From: Parascedosporium putredinis
Taxonomy: Eukaryota > Ascomycota > Sordariomycetes > Microascales > Microascaceae
NCBI GenBank assembly: GCA_949357655.1
Contig: CASHTG010000006.1
Location: 434,001-498,000, forward strand
Direction: 5' to 3'
Length of the DNA stretch: 64,000 nt
The position numbers and the translations under genes are program-made. The notes under the pieces were generated by a model. That model worked only from the letters and a program-made list of their open reading frames with translations. It was not told where the DNA came from and ran no database searches. This document shows, piece after piece, positions 10,263 to 22,103 of this stretch. Numbering within the stretch: position 1 is the first letter of the stretch; each line of letters starts with the position of its first letter.

Positions 10263-13200
10263 GCTAGATCCGGGAATCGTCAACAATGCGTGACGCGATA
10301 CGCATTCTAGAAGCCTTCTTTCGGCAGTGGGCTCCCGAATCCATGCGGAGGAATAGATTTACGGGCCAGAAAGGGCAGAGATTAGTCGACTCTCTTGCTT
10401 CTTTTGCCCGTGAGCAGAGCATCTGTTGCGCCCGCTGCGATATGTTGCTCACGCGAGGGGGTGCGGAGGGATGGATGGATGCCTCCTATTCTTTTTTTCC
10501 ACCCTTGATCAGAAGCTCTACCCCCTAGGAATGGGCTGCCGTACCCCACAAACAAGTGCTCTCTCGACGCCCGCAAAGATGCAATAGGTACCGGGGTTGC
10601 AAAGCGTCTCGTTCCGGATCCTACTTGCAGATGTAGCAAGCGGCCCTTCTAGAAACCGACCGGATAGGCCGAACTGCGCGGCTCCGATAGCATTCGACAT
10701 AAGGTTTGGGAAGCAAAACGACATCTGGGGAACGGGATGGCGGGCTTGCTCGAAGCCTCCGCATTTTGCGCCCGTCGCGGCGAATTAGTCCGCGGAAATA
10801 GATGATCGGGTGGCATCATTTAATCTTCCATCAAGGTATCTAGCCAGGTACTGGCGTCATGGAAGGCGTTGAGGACTGCCATTATTTCAATGGCGGCGCC
10901 CCTTCCGCTCTGCTCCCCTCCCTTCACGCCACTTCACCTCCTGGTCCATCCATAAATGTTGTAGAACTTGTACAATTTGATATCTTGATTTTGATTTCTA
11001 AGCCCCCATCTTCTTTTCCAAATCTCCCATCACAGTTGGCTGGAGCCCATCAATACTTGCGCCGCACTCGATGCCGGGTTTCCCAAAGCGAAACTGCAAG
11101 CCGAACTCCTCCTCGCCGCGGCGCGGAAAGCTCGTATCTAGTCGCCTACAACCTCCGAGGCGTTCATTCTCACAATCATCTTGTCCCCCACTCTCCATAA
11201 GATTACAAGCTGCGAAACTACCCCTGTTTAGGCCCCGGTGCACATGCATGGCCAACGTGGTGTCGTCGATAAGCAAGGGTCTCCCGTGATGTGCACTCGA
11301 GAATATTACCCGGGGAAAGCTGGAGTGAAGCTAGTCCTACAAGTACAGGCTTGGCTCGTTAGGTTTCAAGCCACCCGGCCGGATGTTTCCATACGGTCAC
11401 GTCTTGACACGCCGTAAAACGAGCCTAGGGAATTAATAATAACAAAGAAACCCCATGAAGTCGCATAGCAAGTGCAACGGTGTGAACGAGGACGACGTTA
11501 TTGTCTTGGGGCTACGCGCCGTTTAGCTGAACTGATAAGGAGAGAGCACTTGAGGTCAAGATAAGAAGATAAGACGGCTCATTAAGCTTGTCCCAATGCG
11601 GAACAGCCACCAACAGTTTCGGGTGTCCTGAAGGAACCGCGAATTACTTTCGAGGGCAAGACCAAAAGAGCGACGACAGGCGCTGAAGTCATCCTGAAAT
11701 GACGGATGCCAAGAGATAAGCACTAGCCAATCATGGGAGTCATCGGAGCCGAAGCACTCTGGATTCTCGATTCCGTCCACCCCAAACCGGACTTGGAAAG
11801 GTCTAGGATGTGCCATGAACCCTCGATAAGGATAGTGAAAGGATGAATGAAAAAAATCGGGAAGAAGGCAGAGAGAAAGAAGAAAAAGAAAAACCGCTCC
11901 TACATTTATTTTGGGCCCAACCATCGAGGCGAGGTGGGTTCTCGAGATCCGGTTCGGTAATACACTTTGTCCCGCCAAGCACAAACGGGCCCTCTTTTGT
12001 GCTTCTAAATGGACCCAGCAGGCTGGCACTGGTAAGGCGAACCCAAGGCCTTTATCGGAAGCGAGAACAACCGCTTTGGAAGACGTGATGAATCAGGCCG
12101 AACAACCGCTGATATCGCGCGCCGAGCATCGTAGTGGGTGCAATCATCCTTTGAGGGAGAGGCGAACCACTCGGGGAAGAGCTTCTTGGGCCAGCAGGAT
12201 AAAAAAGCGATTGCTCTCGAGGTGAATGGGATGCCACCTTTTCATATACCTAACCGATGTCTGTTTCATCCCCCTTGCTTGTGGCTTACGATAGATGGAG
12301 GAGAATCGAATCGCCCAGCACCTGATACATCGTGGAGAGGAGCTCTGAGTGCGTCCGTGAACCCGTTGTCAAAGTGTCGAACATTGCTAGTTTGAGGCTT
12401 TCAAGGCTCGGCCGTATCTAGTCAACACCGCCGTCGTCGCCCATCAAGTGAAATTCCGCTGTCGGGGTGGGTTCTCACTGATTGCCTGCCAGGTCGCAAT
12501 CAGTGCAGTGCCGAGCTAGCGCCACACCGGCTCTCATTGGCCCCATCTCTTATCGGCCGTCTCATTAGATGCGTGGGACCTGGGCCTGAAAGGGAGGGGT
12601 GGTGGCAGGGGGAGAGAGGCGGCGGGGGCTTTCAAGTCCCTAGCCTTGTCATGCGGTAGCCACAACCGCCTCTCCCTTGGCCATGCGCCATTCCGGAGAG
12701 CCAACCTTATCGCAAAGTCAAGCATTTGTATTATAGGTGCGGTGTGGGTTCAGGCCCTGGGACGTGTTCCTCACTCTTGCCCGACGTGTTGAGCATGTCT
12801 TGGGAGATGGGCGGCGTTGACTTGGCAAGAGGCGGTCTCTTCCCCTATTTTTCCTTTTCTTACGAGGATCGTTGGCTTGGCCTGATCCTCGTCGTTAATC
12901 TCGAAGAGCGAAACTCGCGCCTGAGTCGAATCAAGTGATGTTCTGAAGCTGAGAATGGGGAAGGGGGGCAGATTTTTTCCTCTTGTTGTTGTCTTATCAG
13001 TGCAGCCAAGACCGCGAAGCTGTCGACCCAAACCCCAAGAAGTACACTAGACGGACTGGGGAAATCTGGTCTCGACCCACCAGTATCAAGGCCATATCAG
13101 TTCCGGTATTAGTGTTTTCGTCTTTCTACGTTTCTTCTCAATCCCCTCCCCCTGGCTGTCGAGTTTCTCTCTCCGCCTTGCCGTATTATCGCTATCGCGC

Positions 13201-14142
13201 CCTCTCTCCCATCGATCGATAAGCAGGCCCAGCAAAACCTAGGCTAGTTAGTGTAAGCGCAGACGAGGGAAATTTTCCCTCCCATTCGTTCTTTTCTTTT
13301 TAGTCCCTAGTCCTGCCTCTTGGCTCCGCCGCCGGTATACCTTCTTGGCACAGGTGAACACATGCCCGCTGCGAAAAGAACGTTGCCATTTTCCGCCGCC
13401 GTCAACCCTCCCCCATCCCGGTTTCTTCTCTGACCCGCTGTGAGGAATTATTATCCCACGCACCAAATGCGGAATGGAACCCTTTTCGTACCATTCGAGT
13501 ACCTCCCCTGTCCCACGTCTTCGTCGCGCAAGGTACGCCGCTGCACTTTCTGGCTTAGACGACCGATGCTGTGACTACCTTCTCTATACTCCCCCGTTCT
13601 ATCATTCCGTGACCCGAGACTCAGGGTCCGACATGTTCGCTTTCTCCCCCTTCTCTGCATGTATAGCGCGGAAACGCTGATATTGCTATCCTGTCCTTAC
13701 CCACCCCCTCCTCCCCCTGTTCGTACACCCCGACCGGGGAGGGGAGGAGGACGAAGAGGAGGCAAAGGAGGGTGACCGTGAGATGCCGTTCCCGCGCGCG
13801 GAGCAACAGCTTAGAGACCATCCTCGTCCATCTGTCCCTTCCTGTCTTGTATTTCCCTCCCTCCCCCGTGAAGATGCGAGTATATAGGTCGAGCGATCCC
13901 CGGCGCCGGTGACATGGTTTCTCAAGGCTGATCTCTCCCTTCATCATCCATCCCGACCGCACCTCCTTTGGCGATCGTCCTCTCCTCCCTTCCTCTTCTT
14001 CTTCTTCATCCCCTCCGGAATACGGGTTTTCTTTTTCCTTTTTCCCCTTTGATTTCTTCAATTGGGATCTTGGGCCGTAATTTGTCGAGTTTTTAAATCC
14101 CAGTCGCCTCAAATCGCATAGTGAATAGAGAGCTCCGACACA
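10263..14142. other. Long gene-poor spacer upstream of ammonium transporter
   Basis: This 3.9-kb stretch has no recognised protein, tRNA or transposon. The longest frame (11556-12029, minus, 157 codons) shows no known domain and no coding periodicity I could support. The last 0.9 kb is pyrimidine-rich and is likely the leader/promoter of the downstream transporter. Indel errors elsewhere mean a poorly conserved gene could be missed here. Confidence 0.45.
12993..13223. promoter_or_regulatory. Candidate GATA (AreA/NIT2-type) sites upstream of ammonium transporter
   Basis: CTTATCA at 12993-12999 (TGATAAG on the minus strand) and GATAAG at 13218-13223 match the HGATAR core bound by fungal nitrogen regulators. 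They lie about 0.9-1.15 kb upstream of the ammonium transporter start. Ammonium permeases are classical targets of this control, but the motif is short and occurs by chance, so this is inference. Confidence 0.3.
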
Positions 14143-15790
14143 ATGAGTCTCGAGTTCAACGGAACGGAGGGAGTCTTTGACTCCGGCCGCTCTGCCGGTG
14201 TCTATGACATGAACCTCTTCTACGATGTACGTCCGCTGTCCTCTTAGTACTGCCTCGGACTCGTAAAAAAAACTAACAGACGCGCGCTTCCCCCAATTCT
14301 AGTCTGGCAACATTGCCTGGATCATGGTCTGCAGCGCCCTCGTCCTCCTCATGATTCCCGGCGTCGGCTTCTTCTACGCCGGCCTCGCCCGCCGCAAGTC
14401 CGCCCTCTCCCTCATCTTCCTCTGCATGATGAGCACCGCCGTCGTCGGCTTCCAATGGTTCTTCTGGGGCTACACCCTCACCTTCTCCCACACCGGCTCC
14501 ACCTTCCTCGGCGACATGTCCAACTTTGGCCTCAAGAACGTTGTCGCCCACCCTTCCGTCGGCACTGACGCGCTCCCCGATATCCTCTTCTGCCTGTACC
14601 AGGGCATGTTCGCCTCCATTACGTGAGTTGCTTTCTTTTTTTTTTTTTTCCTTTTCCTTTCCCTCTACTTTCCCGCCGCCTCAACGTGGACCCCTCTGAC
14701 TAACTCTTTTTCTTCCCTCCTCCAGTCCCGCCATCGCAATCGGCGCCATCGCCGACCGCGGCCGCGTCCTCCCCGCCATGGTCTTCATCTTCATCTGGGC
14801 CACCGTCGTCTACGACCCCATCGCCTACTGGACCTGGAACGGCAACGGCTGGCTCTTCCAGCTCGGCTCCTCGACTTCGCCGGCGGCACCCCGTCCACAT
14901 CTCCTCCGGCGTCGCCGCCCTCGCCTATGCCCTCATGCTCGGCCGCCGCAGCGGCTACGACAAGGTCCGCGGCCTCCCCTACCGCCCCCACAACGTCACC
15001 CACGTCGTCCTCGGCACCGTCTTCCTCTGGGTCGGCTGGTTCGGCTTCAACGGCGGCTCCGCCCTCTCCTCCAACATCCGCGCCGTCATGGCCTGCTACG
15101 TCACCAACCTCGCCGCCTGCGTCGGCGCCTTCACCTGGACCCTCCTCGATTTCAGACTCGAGGGTAAGTGGAGCACCATTGGCTTCTGCTCCGGCGCCCT
15201 CTCCGGCCTCGTCGCCATCACCCCCGCCGCCGGTTTCGTCACCCCTGGGCCGCTGTCGTCATTGGTCTCGTCGGTGGCATCGCCTGCAACTTCGCCACCA
15301 AGCTCAAGTTCCTCCTCGGTATCGACGAGGGTCTCGATGTCTTTGCCGTTCACGGCGTTGGTGGTATTGTCGGCAACCTCTTGACCGGTATCTTTGCCGC
15401 GTAAGTACTCTTTCTTTTTCTTGCCACCCTCTCCCGGTCTTTTAGCCTGGCACGCAAAACTAACACGGCAAATCTAGTCCTTACATGGCCAACCTCGATG
15501 GCAGCGATCCCATCGATGGTGGTTGGATCAGCCGCAACTTCATCCAGCTCGGCTACCAGCTCGCCGGTACCGTCGCCGGTTTCGCCTGGTCCTTCGTCCT
15601 GACCTGCCTCATCCTTTTCCTCATGAACCTCGTCCCCGGCCTCTCTCTTCGCGTCACCGCCGAGGAGGAGGAGCTCGGCCTCGACGACTGCCAGCTCGGA
15701 GAGTTCGCCTACGACTACGTTGAGCTGAGGAGGAACCCCGCTGACTCTCTCGCCACCCCCATCCACGGGTCCACCGAGAAGATTGTTTAA
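14143..15790 (+). CDS. Ammonium transporter (Mep/Amt/Rh family), four exons
   Basis: Plasma-membrane ammonium permease. Exons are 14143-14226, 14303-14622, 14726-15400 and 15478-15790. The N-terminus MSLEFNGTEGVFDSGRSAG is followed by the first membrane helix, IAWIMVCSALVLLMIPGVGF, then FYAGLARRKSALS. Family hallmarks are DFAGG..VHISSGVAALAYA (Amt signature with the first pore histidine), VGWFGFNGGSALSSN and DVFAVHGVGGIVGNLLTGIF (second pore histidine). The cytosolic tail ends PIHGSTEKIV. Three one-base losses lie in exon 3 near 14867, 14893 and 15248. Correcting them gives 465 codons including stop, a normal length. Introns have GTACGT, GTGAGT and GTAAGT donors. Which fungal Mep paralogue (A, B or C) it is cannot be told here. 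Confidence 0.95.
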
Positions 15791-16202
15791 GCGGGATGAT
15801 GGTTTCGCCCTACGGCATGACTATCTACCCAATCACTCATGACTTGATCGTATGAATAAAAACAACCGAAAAAAAAGCAGGGAAGAGGGGAAGGGGGAAT
15901 AGAAATGGAGACGGAGAGCAGGAAGATGGGAGACGGGGTTCTCTCAGAGTTGTTTTATGTTTCGTGAACATGATACCGCTGATACCACTTTCGCTCTTGA
16001 AATCTTAATAGTACTACTGTCGGTCTCCGTACCAGACCCAGTCCTTTTTCTTTTAATAAAAATTCATTTGCTCTCCAAGATACTTCAGTAAATGTGTGAC
16101 AGAGAGAGAATCGCTTGTTCATAGACATGAAACATGAAACCAATAAATAGTAGGAACCCGCTCGCTTGGGAAAAGTTTGGATGACTTTGCATATAAATTT
16201 CA
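15791..16202. other. Convergent 3' flanks
   Basis: This spacer lies between the ammonium transporter stop and the ThuA-like gene stop. It is AT-richer than the coding flanks, with several A-rich runs that could serve as polyadenylation regions. No gene was seen. Confidence 0.5.
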
Positions 16203-16961
16203 TCATGTACAGATCGCTCCATCTTCTTCCCTCTTCGCGGTCCAAAGAATTGCCCTTCGCAGTTGCTCTGTGAATCTCTCCTCCTGGTACGCCTCATCAA
16301 AATGCCCTAACGCCGTATAAAATGATCTCGCTGATCCGAAATTCCGACACCACGCAATCGGGTGACCGGCACCCATTGTGCTCCCTTCAAAAGACTCGTG
16401 GTCAACACTTAGAAGCACTGTAAGCGGCGCCAGCCCATCTTCGTCGGATACTGCGCTCGAAAGTCGCGGGTTGGTCTTGTAGTTGTACCACTCGTCGAAC
16501 CAAGGTATGGCGTCTAGCCCTTGGCCCGATGCCGGAACCCACGGCGCAGAAAGATAGTGGTCTTCGTTTTCGACTTTGAGCAGGCCACGCTGCGGCTCGG
16601 GATGGAAATCGAAAAACGCGCCCACAAGCTTTCCGTACCACGGGTCACTGTACATGGCACCAGAAGCACAGTGAACACCGACATACCCGCCTCCCTGTGC
16701 GATGAATCCCTTGAGCGCATCCATCTGCACGGTGGTAAGTACCTCGCGCGAATTTTGGAAAAAGATGACCGTGGCGAAGCCGCTTAGCGATTCGGGTGTG
16801 AAATAGGTTTCCGCATCTTCCGTGCTAACAACGGAGAAAAGACCATTAGACTTGGCCGCAAGGTCAGCAAACGCGGCGTGTCCGGCAGGGATGCAGGCGT
16901 GACGATAGGCGGCCGTCTTGCTGAAGACAAGGACCCGGAACGGGTCGTTCGAGGGCGGCAT
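16203..16961 (-). CDS. ThuA-like domain protein, intact
   Basis: A 252-aa single-exon protein of the ThuA family (trehalose-utilisation / glutamine-amidotransferase-like fold). Its precise substrate is unknown in fungi. The start MPPSNDPFRVLVFSKTAAYR shows the first beta strand, followed by the H of HACIPAG. Conserved blocks are FATVIFFQNSREVLTTVQ, GFIAQGGGYVGVHCASGA, WYGKLVGAFFDFHPEPQ and HPIAWCRNFGSARSFYTALG. The last two are the typical ThuA 'LVGA.F..HP' and 'HP..W...G.GR.FYT.LGH' motifs. The end is RRAILWTAKREEDGAICT. There is no signal peptide or membrane segment, and no frame break. The PLD-like gene lies 205 bp upstream on the same strand. Confidence 0.88.
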   Translation of the reverse strand: MPPSNDPFRVLVFSKTAAYRHACIPAGHAAFADLAAKSNGLFSVVSTEDAETYFTPESLSGFATVIFFQNSREVLTTVQMDALKGFIAQGGGYVGVHCASGAMYSDPWYGKLVGAFFDFHPEPQRGLLKVENEDHYLSAPWVPASGQGLDAIPWFDEWYNYKTNPRLSSAVSDEDGLAPLTVLLSVDHESFEGSTMGAGHPIAWCRNFGSARSFYTALGHFDEAYQEERFTEQLRRAILWTAKREEDGAICT

Positions 16962-17166
16962 AGGGTCGGAGATGGTCGTGACTTGAAGAAGAAGAGAAAC
17001 AAAAAGGAAATATGAGGAAAGAAGAATTGGACGTTACAAAGTGAGAAACGCGGGGACTGAGAATCAGGTGGGGAAGCGAAGGATTCATGAAACCATTCAG
17101 TGTCGTTAGCAATACAGTGTGTATGTACACGTATACTGTATATGACGGGTTGGACGGCCTCGACTC

Positions 17167-18716
17167 TCAAGCAGCCGGGAACATGGGCTCGAGCCGCGTG
17201 CTAAACGGCGTATCCCACACCTCGGTATCCATGTGGGGAGCGTAGAAGAGGATGCCTAGCTCCTGGCTCGTGTACCAACTGGCGCGGTCCATGTTTCCGG
17301 AGCCGAGGACGACAAACTCGTTGTCCACGCGCACAAGCTTGATGTGAGAGACGACGGGCTCGTTCTCGTCAAGGGCAGAAATGGCGCCAGCATCAGGCTT
17401 GTAGTAGAAGATCCTGAGGGCGCCAGGTCGCGGGAGTTGATTGACCCCGGTCTCGAGGTCGCGGCCCTCGGTGTCAGAGGCTGCGGCATGGGCGTCGACA
17501 AGCCTCTGGTATTGCTTGACGAAGGACCGGAGGGAGAGCGAGGTGGTGGTCCCGGCGGTAACGAGCTGCTCGATAAGCATCATGTTCTTGCTTGTCCTAA
17601 TCGTGACTTGCACACCTCTCGAGAGGGCGGATAAGAGATGTGAAATGACGGCGGCACAGGTGAGGTTAGGTGTAGTGATTTCAATTTGAGAACGCGCATT
17701 CTCGATAAGAGTAAGGACGGCTGCATTGAGGGGGTCGTCGGGGGCGGAGAGTGCTTGAGAAACGGCAACAGCCGGAAGCGAGGGTTCCTATGGTGAGACG
17801 AGGGGAGGATAATCGCCGGGTATGTCGTTTTCCCCGGGAAACGGAATAGGCTGCGAGAAGGGTTCCCGCGGAACTGGAGACTGCTCGGTGCTTTGGGCAG
17901 CTGCAGCTGCTCGCCATTCACTCGGCCTCCGGCAGCAAGAGTAAAAGGCGACAAGGGTCTCTTGATATCATCCAGCGCGGCTGGCTCACTTCCGTACTCC
18001 CAGACGTGATTGTAGAATTCGAGGAGAGAGTAGACGGCGGGGCCCTCAAACTCAACACAGGTCTCGAACCACGTCTCCCAGCTCACGTTGCAACTCGGCA
18101 TGAACGCGCGTGTGCGGTCGATTATGAGGAACTTGGGATGCGTGACGCTGAAGGGGAGGAAGAAGAGGCTCTTCACCGTCAGCTCGATACCCGCCTCCTT
18201 TAGAATTCTTTCGCTCGGCAGGCCGAGGGAGGGCCAGGCCCGGGCAGGATACGTGTAGCCTCGTCGACTCGGGGTGTGAAATAGCTTCTGGAATAAGGAG
18301 CGCGATGAGAAGCATATCCGTATTCTCAGCAGAGGGGACGGATCGCTCTCATCGCCGACGTCTTCGCTCGCCCTGGGGACATCTCGGTAACTTCGGGCTA
18401 TCCTCCTCTGCTCCGCAAGAGCCTCGAGGGTTCGCTTGAGCGCAGAGAGGGTGGGGGACTCGGCCCAGAAGCAGGTGACTAGTATGATTTCGCTCCGGGC
18501 CGTCGATATCGCTGGGAGGAGGGCGTCGGTGAAGATGCTCAAGCCGGAGCCGGCACGGATAGATCGCGGGCTCGCCGAAGTGAGGAGGCAGTCGGCATCG
18601 CGGACATGGTAATTCGGAAAGTCTCCGCGCTGTTCATCGCCGTGCGACGCGAGCGAATCCTTCCATGGCCGCAGGAATGACGGCGGGATTGCAGATGGGG
18701 ATGATCCACTCATCAT
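17167..18716 (-). CDS. Phospholipase D-like protein with two HKD-type motifs
   Basis: Member of the fungal PLD-like family (PLDc_2 type), probably a phosphodiesterase or phosphatidyltransferase-like enzyme. The start MMSGSSPSAIPPSFLRPWKD at 18716 is preferred because PPSFLRPWKDSLASH is the recognisable conserved beginning; the frame stays open to an ATG at 18815. The first catalytic motif is HPKFLIID (about residue 200), followed by SCNVSWETW. The second is HIKLVRVD, followed by GSGNMDRASWYTSQELG. Both keep H, K and D in HxKxxxxD spacing. One missing base near 17765 (LLPVSQALSAPDD region) breaks the frame, and correction gives 516 aa. Two HKD motifs in one chain suggest an active pseudo-dimer. 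Substrate and compartment are unknown. Confidence 0.85.
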
Positions 18717-21700
18717 CTTGAGAGAGAAAAAAGGGGGCGCAAGGCGAGCGGCGAAACGCGCCAATGCTACGCGCCGACGTAGTACGAAGACGAGGGTTGG
18801 GTGGGAACGGGCCAAGCTAACCAGAAAAGAAGGGCAGAATAAGATGCAAGGACAAGAGAAAGGGAATGGGCAGGCTGGGAAACGGCGACAGGGAAAAGGA
18901 AGCTTTGGCCAATGAGTCTATGACACCTACCGCCACGGACAAGAAGATAGTATCGTGGAGTTGGAATTGTGAGGATTCAATTCACGTCAGCGCAGAGTTG
19001 CAGCCAGGCACGCGGCACGGGAATGAGGAAAAGGCTGAGCGGCTTGGGCGCCACCTTGGTGTAAAATTGGAAGCACGTTTCATCCTCCGCAGCAGCTACT
19101 GTCTTAGCCATCTGGAATTGATCCTGCCATCATCACTAGTGCTATCGCTTGGATGTGGTAATCATTTAGTTCATACTTGGCAGAGAGAACCAGCAAATCC
19201 GCCCCCTTCATTGGCAAGGCAGGAACCAACCTGTACGGGTGTACCCGTGGACCACACCCAGACTTCTGAAAGCAGAAGGACGTCCTCACACTGATTGGCT
19301 GAGAGAGCGGACACTGTTGCTGGCACTTGCCCGGTTTGTCTTGCTTGAATCTGTCAATCATCTTTATGCAAGGAAAGTGCAAGTCGGCGGGGCAAGAGGC
19401 TCCATCGTCCAACAGGATTTCCAAGTGAGGAACATATCTTAATCAATGCTTCAAATAAGACCGTCATCATTGAACCCTCAAGTAGGGATTGGTCCCATCA
19501 AGGGCATGCCATCTTGGTTCAACAATGCCAAGTTCACCTTGAATAAAGCCCCGGCGAGGATGGCTGCGACCTTGCTTCGAACGCAAACAGGCCAACCTTT
19601 GGGACCGAGACAAGGAAATAGAAGGGAACCAAAGGGAAGGGGAAAAAACAATACTGTGGTAGAGCCGCGCATATCGAAGACAACGAGACCGAAACATGAG
19701 GTTTGCACTGTCGTGTGAGCACCTACCCTACGGCGGTGGTTCCCCAGAAGGAACAATTACCGTTTTGCCCCTCATTCAGGCCCGATTTCCGGTGCAACTG
19801 TCAGAATGGATGGGCTTCATCACAAAACTCGAGTCAGCGCGGGTGATGAGGATGATGGGATCAAAGTGCAGTCAGCCCTAATGTACGGAGATGTGTGGGT
19901 GTTGCACTGGCAGTGGCCTGGGCGGCTGTCTAGTGCACAAACCTCCCAGGGCGGCCGCTCGTGCAGGACTCAAGGCGACGGCGGTTGACAGGTGAAAACA
20001 TTGAAGGGCTCAAGCACAACACCAGATCGAAAGCATTGTGTAATAATACTTCAATGCAAGTGGCCAAGAGAGTGAAGTCCCATCGCGCACTCCTGGTGGA
20101 ATATATCGACCGTGAGCCGAGGAACGCTTAGGGGCTGTAATCAGGCGGACTCGAACTTTACCGCGTCAGCCACCAGCGAATCTGTGCATCGGCATATTAT
20201 TGACTCGCCCATCAATACTCGTCCTGGTGGATCAAAAAGGGGAGACGGACTGGTTTATTGACCGAGAATTATCTCTCGCGAATTGAATTTGCAGTGCCCC
20301 TGAGATGGTCTGGTCACCGGCCCACAACATTCACGACCAACCCAGTCACCAATCTGCACACTTGTTGACGTCCAAGGTTGATGAATCTCCATCGTCCCCA
20401 CAATGGAAAATGGTGAGGGTGAACTAATAAGATTGCTCCTTCATCCCATCTCACTACGGGATTAATGACTACCCGCCCCTCCACCGGCCTCGTCTCCAGG
20501 TTACAACCAATTAGCCGGATCATTGTTACGGAGCATCTTCCTTCGTATCTGCCAGGAGTCGACTCGCCACAGATACAACGCCGGGGCAGCACCTTGCCTT
20601 GGAGATTAGTCGGGTGTGCAACTCAATCCGGGAAAGGGTAATTTTCGTTTCAACTGGCCCCTTTGTTTCGACTCAAACTACCAAAGGTCTAAGCCTCCCT
20701 GAAGGCGCCGGACCCGCTTCACGACTCCCTTCACAACTACCCCTGCATCCCGGCGCCCCCTTCCCATGTTGACGAATGGGCAGACATCAGTCAAGGTACT
20801 CGTTTGGAAGCGGCAAAGGCCAGCCCCTGTCAGAGAACTCGAGCCCTACCACGCAGGTATTTGCCGCCGTTTGGGCCAGCTTCTTTTCTTTGGAAGCCAG
20901 CAGCCCGCTCGTTCTCCATTTCGCAAACTGAGCCATTTGTTATTGTTTTTTTCTACCCCGTCCTGGGCCAGAACAATACATACAGGGCAAAGAAAATGAA
21001 TAAATACAAAAGAGGCAGTGTTGGCTAGGGTCTTTTAATCCTTTAGGTGGGAGACTATGTGCCCAAGCCCGTGGATGGAGTCGGGCTGGCTGCTTGGCTG
21101 CGTGCATCTGAAAATTGGGAAGGAAACCGTATCGCCACCAACAATGCGCTCTCAACCAAGTCCTATCCATACCTTGGGCTTACGCACGTGTATTCGTATC
21201 CAATTGGCCACGCTGGGACCAGGGTAAGCCGCCACGAAGGGGCTTGCTTCTCGGGAGCATGCGATGGAAGGGCAAGTCCTCCGCATCGGCGCTAGCAAGA
21301 CGGCGGAGCCTTGTATATCTTGTGGACTTGCGGAGAGAAAAGGGCTTTTTCAATGCACCGAGTATATGTTCGTTGACGGCGTTGGGTCTCCGAGAGCAGG
21401 GGTGCAAGGGTGCAAGAAATACTCCTATGAATAGCCCTTTCAAGGCACCATGTACCCGCCGAGAACCATCCCCCCTCGGCGCCGTTGGGATCGCCCCGTC
21501 TCGGTACATCACGAAGACTGTGACCTCGTTTCTGTGGGATTTCACCACCCTGCGCTGCAGCTCGATCCATCCATCCACTCACACACACACACAGAGCATC
21601 GAGTACCCTTGCGCTCCAACGCGGAACGGAAAAGGCTATCAGGGGAGTGGGGAGGATGCCCTGTCGTTTGAGATTTCTTCGGCCATATATGATTTTTGTA

Positions 21701-22103
21701 GCCCAACCCCCGTTCACGGAAAGCTTGATTGCTTTGCTTCTCGTTCTGAAAATTCCCACTTCTCGTCCTCGTCCCCGTGCCCGCGCCGTGCTACAGCTTC
21801 TGTCTTTTGCCTATCCGGTCTGACTCTTCTCAGCATCGTTGAAGAGCCAGCTCAGGCGCATAGAATTCTCGAGTCTTTTCCAAATTCCCGCACCTCGCTT
21901 TGCCTTCCTCCGAACCCTCCGTCCTTGCGCTCACGACCCAACTTGCGTTTTCACCTGGCAGGTCCCACCACGTGCTTTCCTCTTCTTTGGAGCTCTGCAA
22001 ACAGGCCCCATTCTTTCCTCCACCCGCCGAGCGGAGTGCCAAAACGGTCATCAGCCTTGCTCGAATCCAATTCCGCTTCCCGATCTCTTCCAATCTCACC
22101 ACA
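18717..22103. other. Gene-poor spacer upstream of bestrophin gene
   Basis: No recognised gene lies in 3.4 kb. A 385-codon frame (21115-22272, plus) runs into the first bestrophin exon in another frame. It is Ser/Pro/Arg-rich without motifs and is judged non-coding leader sequence. A short CA microsatellite lies near 21580-21592. Confidence 0.5.

Noticed and set aside
20100..20200. 5S rRNA-like words (ccaccagcgaat) and a possible tRNA T-arm
   Set aside because: The rest of the 5S sequence is absent and the T-arm-like piece lacks matching stems.
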